A stretch of DNA of 64,000 nt from Methylobacterium sp. UNC378MF (lineage in GTDB: Bacteria > Pseudomonadota > Alphaproteobacteria > Rhizobiales > Beijerinckiaceae), in contig NZ_FMWU01000002.1 of the NCBI RefSeq assembly GCF_900103195.1, positions 124,001-188,000 on the forward strand. The letters are read 5' to 3'. Every line of letters begins with the position of its first letter. Within the stretch, counting starts at the first letter, position 1. The notes under the pieces were generated by a model. The model saw nothing but the letters and a program-made list of their open reading frames with translations. It ran no database searches and was not told the DNA's origin. The position numbers and the translations under genes were made by a program. Shown here in pieces: positions 59,290 to 64,000 of this stretch.

Positions 59290-60143
59290 GCCGCGTCCTC
59301 CCTGTCCGCGCAGTCCAGCCGGTAGAGCACGTGCGCGCGCAGCGGCCCCTCCGGCACGGCCGGATGCGGAAACGTTCCGGACGGCGCCATGCCGAGGCGC
59401 TCCATCACGGCCCGGGACCGGGCATTGCCGGCCGCCGTGAAGGCCACGACGGCGCGGATGCCGCAGCGCCCGGCGAGATCGGCCAGCGCCAGCCGCCCGG
59501 CGCGCGTGGCGAAGCCCCGGCCCCAGGATCCCCGCGCCAGGCGCCAAGCCAGCTCGACCGTCGTTCCGGGCCGGTCGCCGCCCGGGAAGGGCAGGGGGCG
59601 CAGGATCCGCATCGCGCCCGCGAAGCCGATGAAGCGGCCGTCGTGCTCCAGGGCCCAGGGGCCGAACCCGTCCGCCACGAAGCGCCGGTCGACAAGGCCG
59701 GCCTCGGCGGCGCTCTCCGCTTCGGTCCGGGGCCGGGGGAAGTACGCCATCACCCTCGGGTCGGCGTTGAGCGCCGCGAAGGGCGCCGTGTCGTCCGGGC
59801 GCCAGCGGCGCAGGATCAGGTCGCCGTCCCGGAGGGCGTCGGGCACCGGCGCGGGCGGGATCTTGCCGCGCCACGCCAGCGAGCGCCGGTTCAGGAGCGC
59901 GAGATCGGCCTCGCCGGCGAGCACGGCCTCGCCGAGCGCGATCGCCAGCTCCAGTTGCTCGAGGGGCATGGTGGCGTGGGCGGGCGGGCGGACATGGTCG
60001 CGCCAGGGTCCGCCGCAGGCCTGGTCCAGGAGGATGCGGGCGAAGCAATGGTCGCGCCGCACCGGCCAGCCCGGACGGGCGGCCTCGGGCAGCCGGCGCT
60101 CCACCAAGTCCCGCCAGTGCGCGCGCCGCTCCGCCGCGCTCAT
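59286..60143 (-). CDS. GNAT acetyltransferase with N-terminal extra domain
   Basis: The 285-residue product from ATG 60143 begins with a roughly 95-residue region ([20 protein letters not shown], then [15 protein letters not shown] and [13 protein letters not shown]). It then has a GNAT fold (residues 105-280) of the RimJ/RimL type, with [18 protein letters not shown] and the acetyl-CoA loop [17 protein letters not shown]. The N-terminal part does not look like GNAT. It lies between tsaD (4-nt overlap) and gpsA (4-nt overlap), so it is translated with both. RimI-like acetylation of a ribosomal or other protein is possible but unproven. Confidence 0.85.
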   Translation of the reverse strand: MSAAERRAHWRDLVERRLPEAARPGWPVRRDHCFARILLDQACGGPWRDHVRPPAHATMPLEQLELAIALGEAVLAGEADLALLNRRSLAWRGKIPPAPVPDALRDGDLILRRWRPDDTAPFAALNADPRVMAYFPRPRTEAESAAEAGLVDRRFVADGFGPWALEHDGRFIGFAGAMRILRPLPFPGGDRPGTTVELAWRLARGSWGRGFATRAGRLALADLAGRCGIRAVVAFTAAGNARSRAVMERLGMAPSGTFPHPAVPEGPLRAHVLYRLDCADREDAA

Positions 60144-61204
60144 CCGGCCGGGACCGCCGGCCGGGCCGGAGCGGCCGCCAGCGGCCACCGGGGCCGCGCC
60201 GGGGCGGTGAGGTCGTCCACCAGCCCGAGGCGCAGGCGCTCCAGCCCGGCCCAGGCGATCATCGCGCCGTTGTCGCCGCAGAGCGGCAGGGGCGGCGCCA
60301 CGAAGCTCAGGCCCGCCTCGCCGGCCAGGGAGGCCAGCGCCCGCCGGATGGCGCCGTTGGCCGCCACGCCCCCCGCCGCGACCAGGGCGGTGGGCCGTCC
60401 GGCCACGTCCGAGAAGGCCCGCAGGGCGACCCGGGCGCGGTCCACCACCACGTCGACCACCGCGGCCTGGAAGCCCGCGCAGAGATCGGCGACGTCGCGC
60501 TCGGCCAGCGGGGCGATCCGCTCGGCCTCGATCCGCAGGGCGGTCTTGAGGCCCGAGAGGGAGAAATCGGCCTCGCGACGGCCGAGCATCGGCCGGGGCA
60601 GGGCGAAGCGCTCGGGATCGCCGGCCTCGGCCATGCGCTCGACCGCGGGGCCGCCGGGATAGCCGAGTCCGAGGAGCTTGGCGGCCTTGTCGAAGGCCTC
60701 GCCGATGGCGTCGTCCACGGTGGAGCCGAGGCGGACATAATCGCCGACGCCGCGCACGGCGATGAGCTGGGTGTGGCCGCCCGAGACCAGCAGCAGCAGG
60801 TAGGGGAAGGCGATGCCGTCGGTGAGCCGGGCCGTGAGGGCGTGGGCCTCCAGATGGTTGACGGCGAGCAGGGGTTTGCGGGTCACGAGCGCCAGAGTCT
60901 TGGCGGTGACCAGTCCGACCAGCACGCCGCCGATCAGCCCCGGGCCGGCCGCAACCGCGATGCCGTCGAGATCCTGGAAGCCGGTTCCGGCCCGGTCGAG
61001 GGCGCGGGCGATCAGCCGGTCGAGCACCTCGACGTGGGCGCGGGCGGCGATCTCCGGCACGACGCCGCCATAGGCCGCGTGCTCGGCGATCTGGCTCAGC
61101 ACCTCATTGGCGCGGATCAGGCCGACGCCCTCCTCGTCGACCGACACCACCGCGGCGGCGGTCTCGTCGCAGGTGGTCTCAATGCCGAGCACGGTCTTCT
61201 GCAC
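60140..61204 (-). CDS. tsaD: tRNA N6-threonylcarbamoyladenosine transferase
   Basis: TsaD, with TsaB and TsaE, adds threonylcarbamoyl to A37 of ANN-decoding tRNAs. The 354 residues have the ASKHA start [16 protein letters not shown], the metal-binding [11 protein letters not shown] and HVEVLDR, and the [14 protein letters not shown] and GGHTQL motifs near the active site. Its stop overlaps the GNAT start by 4 nt. It leads the tsaD-GNAT-gpsA operon. No tsaB is visible here. Confidence 0.95.
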   Translation of the reverse strand: MQKTVLGIETTCDETAAAVVSVDEEGVGLIRANEVLSQIAEHAAYGGVVPEIAARAHVEVLDRLIARALDRAGTGFQDLDGIAVAAGPGLIGGVLVGLVTAKTLALVTRKPLLAVNHLEAHALTARLTDGIAFPYLLLLVSGGHTQLIAVRGVGDYVRLGSTVDDAIGEAFDKAAKLLGLGYPGGPAVERMAEAGDPERFALPRPMLGRREADFSLSGLKTALRIEAERIAPLAERDVADLCAGFQAAVVDVVVDRARVALRAFSDVAGRPTALVAAGGVAANGAIRRALASLAGEAGLSFVAPPLPLCGDNGAMIAWAGLERLRLGLVDDLTAPARPRWPLAAAPARPAVPAG

Positions 61205-61424
61205 GGGTGGAACTCCTCCGATCCGAACCGCATCCTATCCGCCGGCGGTCACGGCGCGAAGGCGGAGCCTCGTCGAGCGCAGCGGCCCCGAACGACGGCC
61301 TCGGGCCTTCGGAAAACGACGCAGCGCTCGGCCGTCTCTCCGATCCGCACCTCGGGTCGAGGGCGCGGCTGGAATGGCCATCGCCGGCCTGCCCCGCCCG
61401 GCAGGTGCGCGGCCCCGGTCGCCC

Positions 61425-61634
61425 TCAGTCGACCGCCACCATCACGTCGGAGGCCTTGATCACCGCATAGGCGGGACCGCCGGCGACGAGCTTGAGGGAT
61501 TCGACGGCCTCGTTGGTGATCGAGGCGGTGACCACCTGGCCGGGGCTGATCTCGATCTTGACGTGGGAGGTGGTCGCCCCCTTCCCCACCGAAAGGACCG
61601 TGCCCTTGAGAACGTTGCGCGCGCTGATCTTCAT
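61425..61634 (-). CDS. Solo molybdate-binding Mop protein
   Basis: The 69-residue protein MKISARNVLKGTVLSVGKGA is one Mop/TOBE domain, ending VIKASDVMVAVD, with GATTSHVKIEISPG and ASITNEAVESLKL in the middle. Such molbindins bind molybdate (or tungstate) as multimers and store it in the cytoplasm. It is not adjacent to modABC genes. It may feed the iorAB molybdenum enzyme about 8-11 kb away, an inference only. A small hairpin lies upstream. Confidence 0.85.
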   Translation of the reverse strand: MKISARNVLKGTVLSVGKGATTSHVKIEISPGQVVTASITNEAVESLKLVAGGPAYAVIKASDVMVAVD

Positions 61635-61669
61635 GGTCTGCTGCCCAGCTCCATAAGCCGCACCGGAAC

Positions 61670-61688
61670 AGGCCGCCTCGGGCGGCCT
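61670..61688 (-). terminator. Hairpin after the DUF2293 gene
   Basis: An 8-bp stem (aggccgcc / ggcggcct) with a 3-nt loop lies about 45 bp past the stop of the leftward DUF2293 gene at 61732 and about 35 bp before the Mop start. It would separate the two transcripts. Confidence 0.5.
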
Positions 61689-61731
61689 CGGGCGGGTCTC
61701 CTACAGCATGGCGGGGCCCGGCGCGACCACC

Positions 61732-62073
61732 TCAGCGCGGATCGGCATCGGGCTCGCCGGCCTCGTCCTCGGGGATCGGCGCGGCGCCCCAGGCGGCCAG
61801 CGCGGCGTTGAGGTCGTCGAGGACGAAGTGCCGGGCGCTGTCCCGGTCGTATCCGTCGGCCAGAAGGTCGTCGTAATCGGTGAAGACGTGGCGCGCATAC
61901 GTGACGAGGGCGAGACGTGCCGCGGTCTCCGGGGCGGCCCGGCGCAGGCCCGGGCTCGCCAGAGCCCGGGCGAGAATGGCCTCCGCCTCGAAATCCGGCA
62001 GGCGCGGGGCGAGCCGGGCCAGCGCGGCGGCGACGGCATCCCGGCGGTTCGAAGGCGGTGGTCCGGCACTCAT
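61732..62073 (-). CDS. DUF2293 domain protein
   Basis: The 113-residue protein starts MSAGPPPSNRRDAVAAALA. Its core matches DUF2293: PDFEAEAILARALASPGLR, then ALVTYARHVFTDYDDLLADG and YDRDSARHFVLDDLNAAL. This small domain is found as single proteins across Rhizobiales; its role is unknown. It has no signal peptide or membrane helix. It precedes the Mop gene on the same strand. Confidence 0.8.
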   Translation of the reverse strand: MSAGPPPSNRRDAVAAALARLAPRLPDFEAEAILARALASPGLRRAAPETAARLALVTYARHVFTDYDDLLADGYDRDSARHFVLDDLNAALAAWGAAPIPEDEAGEPDADPR

Positions 62074-62175
62074 CGGGGGCCAGTCGACGGCATGCTTTTA
62101 ACCGCGCGATCGGATAGGATCGACCCTCGATAAGGCGGGGCCGGCACAGGATCCTCCGCCGGGGAGATCAGGTCC

Positions 62176-62481
62176 ATGGCAAGTCTTCGTCCCGCGCTGC
62201 TTCTCGGTCTCCTGCTCGGGGCCGCGCCGGCGCTGGCCCAGAGCCCGGCTCCGGGCGCGGGTCCCGGCCCCGCCGCCGGCCCGACCGGCCCCATCGTGGG
62301 CGGCCGCCGGGTGCCCCCCACGGGCCAGACCAAGCCGCCGGGCGGCGCCGCAGCCACCGGAATGCCGCAACCCGTGAACCAGGCCGAGATGATCAAGGCC
62401 CAGAAGGCCGCCGAGGCCCGCTCGAAGGCCTGGGACAGCAAGATGCGCCACACGATGGGCTCGATCTGCCACGGCTGCTGA
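62176..62481 (+). CDS. Small exported Pro/Gly-rich protein with C-terminal CHGC
   Basis: The 101-residue product has a signal peptide (MASLRPALLLGLLLGAAPALA), a Pro/Gly/Ala-rich linker and a conserved-looking tail QAEMIKAQKAAEARSKAWDS with MRHTMGSICHGC at the very end. The last four residues, CHGC, are a CxxC pair that could bind metal or form a disulfide. The ribosome binding site ggag is 14 nt upstream. Function unknown. It is followed by the terminator at 62544-62567. Confidence 0.7.
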   Translation: MASLRPALLLGLLLGAAPALAQSPAPGAGPGPAAGPTGPIVGGRRVPPTGQTKPPGGAAATGMPQPVNQAEMIKAQKAAEARSKAWDSKMRHTMGSICHGC

Positions 62482-62543
62482 GGCCCGGCACGTCGTGCCG
62501 GAGGCCGGAGCCCCCGTTCGGCGTGAGGCTCCGGAAACGCGAA

Positions 62544-62567
62544 GGGGCCGCCCGCATGGGCAGCCCC
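62544..62567. terminator. Bidirectional terminator between small exported gene and rpsD
   Basis: ggggc and gcccc with an inner gccc/gggc form a 9-pair stem (one mismatch) around a gcat loop, 63 bp past the plus-strand stop and 26 bp past the end of rpsD on the other strand. The minus-strand copy is followed by ttcgcgttt. Confidence 0.65.
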
Positions 62568-62592
62568 TCCATCGGTCGCCGGGGCGACAGGA

Positions 62593-63210
62593 TCAGCGGG
62601 AGTAGAACTCGATGACGAGGTTCGGCTCCATCTGCACCGGGTAAGGAACCTCGGACAGGCTGGGGATGCGGGTGACGCGGGCGGTCATCTTGGCGTGGTC
62701 GGCCTCGATGTAGTCCGGCACGTCGCGCTCGGGGAGCTGGGTCGCCACGATGACGATCTCGAGCTGGCGGGACGATTCCTTGACCTCGATGAGGTCACCG
62801 GCCTTCACCTGGTAGCTCGGGATGTTGACGCGGACGCCGTTGACCTTGACGTGCCCGTGGTTGACGAACTGGCGCGCGGCGAACGGGGTCGCGACGAACT
62901 TCGCCCGGTAGACCACGGCGTCGAGGCGGCGCTCGAGCAGGCCGACGAGGTTCTCGCCGGAATCGCCGCGCAGGCGGATCGCCTCGGCGTAGTAGCGGCG
63001 GAACTGCTTCTCGGTGATGTTGCCGTAATAGCCCTTGAGCTTCTGCTTGGCGCGCAGCTGCGTGCCGAAGTCGCTCATCTTGCCCTTGCGGCGCTGGCCG
63101 TGCTGGCCGGGGCCGTATTCGCGGCGGTTGACGGGGCTCTTCGGGCGGCCCCAGATGTTCTGGCCCATGCGGCGGTCGAGCTTGTGCTTCGCCTGAATCC
63201 GCTTCGACAT
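62593..63210 (-). CDS. rpsD: 30S ribosomal protein S4
   Basis: S4 nucleates 30S assembly at the 5' domain of 16S rRNA. The 205 residues show the S4 start [20 protein letters not shown], the N-terminal helical domain and the S4 RNA-binding fold with [21 protein letters not shown] and [17 protein letters not shown], ending VIEFYSR. Length and sequence are typical of alphaproteobacteria. The start follows gagagga. Its leader carries three stacked hairpins (63259-63346), which could serve S4 autoregulation. Confidence 0.97.
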   Translation of the reverse strand: MSKRIQAKHKLDRRMGQNIWGRPKSPVNRREYGPGQHGQRRKGKMSDFGTQLRAKQKLKGYYGNITEKQFRRYYAEAIRLRGDSGENLVGLLERRLDAVVYRAKFVATPFAARQFVNHGHVKVNGVRVNIPSYQVKAGDLIEVKESSRQLEIVIVATQLPERDVPDYIEADHAKMTARVTRIPSLSEVPYPVQMEPNLVIEFYSR

Positions 63211-63258
63211 ATCTTTCGCGTCCTCTCGAGACCGAGAATGAGGAACGCGCCCTCCTTT

Positions 63259-63346
63259 TCCCGGACGTCAGGTCCGGGACGACAGGGCGGGAGGATCCCG
63301 CCCACGGGTGCGCGTGAAAACGCGACGGGGCCCCGTGCGGAGCCCC
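63259..63346 (-). promoter_or_regulatory. Three-hairpin leader of rpsD
   Basis: Within 190 bp of the rpsD start three hairpins occur: 63327-63346 (ggggc.. / ..gcccc with a 4-nt loop, followed on the minus strand by a gtcgcgtttt T-run), 63285-63303 (gggcggga / tcccgccc, perfect 8 bp) and 63259-63279 (tcccggac / gtccggga, perfect 8 bp). The last is 49 bp from the ATG. The upstream one looks like a terminator. Control by attenuation or by S4 binding is inference. Confidence 0.5.
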
Positions 63347-63402
63347 ATCGACGGGCGGGTCTTTAGGGGACGGCGCCGCCGCGGTCAACCGTGAGAGGTC
63401 AG

Positions 63403-63909
63403 ATGGACGAGTCAGTCGCGGTCCGGCGCGGTGCGCCCGCGGACGTGGAGGTGATCCGGGCGCTGGTCGAGGCGGCCTACACCAAGTGGATCCCGGTGAT
63501 CGGCCGCCTGCCGATCCCGATGCGGGCGGATTACGCGCAGGCGGTGCTGGAGAACCGCTTCGACCTGCTGCTGGCCGGCCCGGAGCTCGCCGGGCTGATC
63601 GAGACCAAGGCGGAGGCCGACCACCTGCTGGTCGTGAACGTGGCGGTGGACCCGGCTTTCCAGGGCCGGGGCTTCGGCGTCAGGCTGATGCAGCGGGCGG
63701 ACGCCATCGCGGCGGAAGCCGGGCTCGCGCGGCTGCGCCTTTACACCAACAAGAAGTACGTCGCGAACCTGCGCCTCTACGGCGCGCTCGGCTACCGGGC
63801 GGAGCGGGAGGAGCCCTATGCCGGCCCGGGCCGGACGCGGGACGACGACATCACCGTGCACATGGTGAAGGATCTCGCGGCCGACATGGCTGAGCGCCGG
63901 CAGGCCTGA
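63403..63909 (+). CDS. GNAT-family acetyltransferase
   Basis: The 168-residue cytoplasmic enzyme from ATG 63403 follows a gagagg site. It has a GNAT fold with VRRGAPADVEVIRALVEAAY near the start and the acetyl-CoA loop AVDPAFQGRGFGVRLM in the middle. RLYTNKKYVANLRLYGALGYR is the usual late motif of the MnaT/RimI-like group. Substrate is unknown. GTG at 63391 would add four residues. It is divergent from rpsD. Confidence 0.87.
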   Translation: MDESVAVRRGAPADVEVIRALVEAAYTKWIPVIGRLPIPMRADYAQAVLENRFDLLLAGPELAGLIETKAEADHLLVVNVAVDPAFQGRGFGVRLMQRADAIAAEAGLARLRLYTNKKYVANLRLYGALGYRAEREEPYAGPGRTRDDDITVHMVKDLAADMAERRQA

Positions 63910-63928
63910 CTCTTCGACCCGGCCCCCA

Positions 63929-64000
63929 GTCATCGCGAGCGCAGCGAAGCGACCCAGGGTGGCGCGCCACCGCAGAGCGTGGCGCCGCTGGATTGCTTCG
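63929..64000. repeat. REP-like inverted repeat, copy B, cut by the window end
   Basis: gtcatcgcgagcgcagcgaag then gacccagggt match copy A at 11341-11371 apart from two bases. The right arm begins ctggattgcttcg at the very edge, so only about 60% of the element is present. Confidence 0.8.

Overview
The window is about 64 kb of high-GC chromosome with dense, mostly leftward operons. Gene content and protein style point to an alphaproteobacterium of the Hyphomicrobiales, most likely Methylobacterium or a close relative. The clues are a cysteine-rich APS-type sulfate reduction set, IorAB-type molybdenum hydroxylase, PepSY/TonB iron uptake, Ala/Arg-rich translations and palindromic intergenic repeats built on 'gcagcgaag...cttcgct' and 'ccctctcccg' arms. 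The genus is an inference from these features. No tRNA, rRNA, IS element, prophage or CRISPR array was seen.

Layout. (1) 1-4390: leftward ileS, lspA and a partial exported protein. (2) 4.7-11.3 kb: small secreted proteins, a DMT exporter, aspartate aminotransferase with a downstream NAD(P)-dependent dehydrogenase, a bacterial-luciferase-like monooxygenase and a fumarylacetoacetase-fold enzyme with a Tat-like leader. (3) 11.5-19.4 kb: sulfur assimilation. cysH-cysD-cysN overlap in one leftward operon; an Lrp/AsnC regulator is divergent from it, followed by the cysJ- and cysI-type sulfite reductase subunits. Two matching GTTC-N8-GAAC palindromes lie at the cysH and cysJ promoters. (4) 19.7-24.3 kb: a doubly frameshifted TetR gene, a TonB siderophore receptor and a PepSY membrane protein. 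(5) 24.4-30 kb: garD-garR-garL (galactarate to pyruvate plus glycerate), their LysR regulator and a branched-chain-amino-acid-type binding protein. (6) 30.2-38.8 kb: a GH63 glucosidase, a Tyr/Arg/Asp repeat protein, a second TonB receptor, a secreted protein whose last 41 residues are only Met, Arg, His and Glu, and a double-barrel outer-membrane protein. (7) 39.1-46.9 kb: acetyltransferase/TetR divergent pair, tauABC, a PAS protein, a 58-residue gene, a DUF892 ferritin-like protein, a cysteine hydrolase and a 65-residue protein. (8) 47-50.6 kb: SDR/TetR divergent pair, DUF1330 protein, pyrF and a uracil-DNA glycosylase-like gene. (9) 50.7-58.3 kb: iorAB, an orphan membrane histidine kinase, an EVE-domain protein and an MHYT-GGDEF-EAL protein. 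(10) 58.3-64 kb: tsaD-GNAT-gpsA overlapping operon, a solo Mop molybdate-binding protein, a DUF2293 protein, a small exported protein, rpsD with a hairpin-rich leader and a GNAT acetyltransferase.

The pathways that can be read as complete are: sulfate to sulfide by the APS route without an APS kinase in this cluster; galactarate to pyruvate and D-glycerate; and a taurine/sulfonate importer. No strongly novel multi-gene system was found. The most unusual items are the M/R/H/E-only repeat protein, the shared palindromes at the sulfur promoters, the hairpin-rich rpsD leader and the double-barrel outer-membrane protein.
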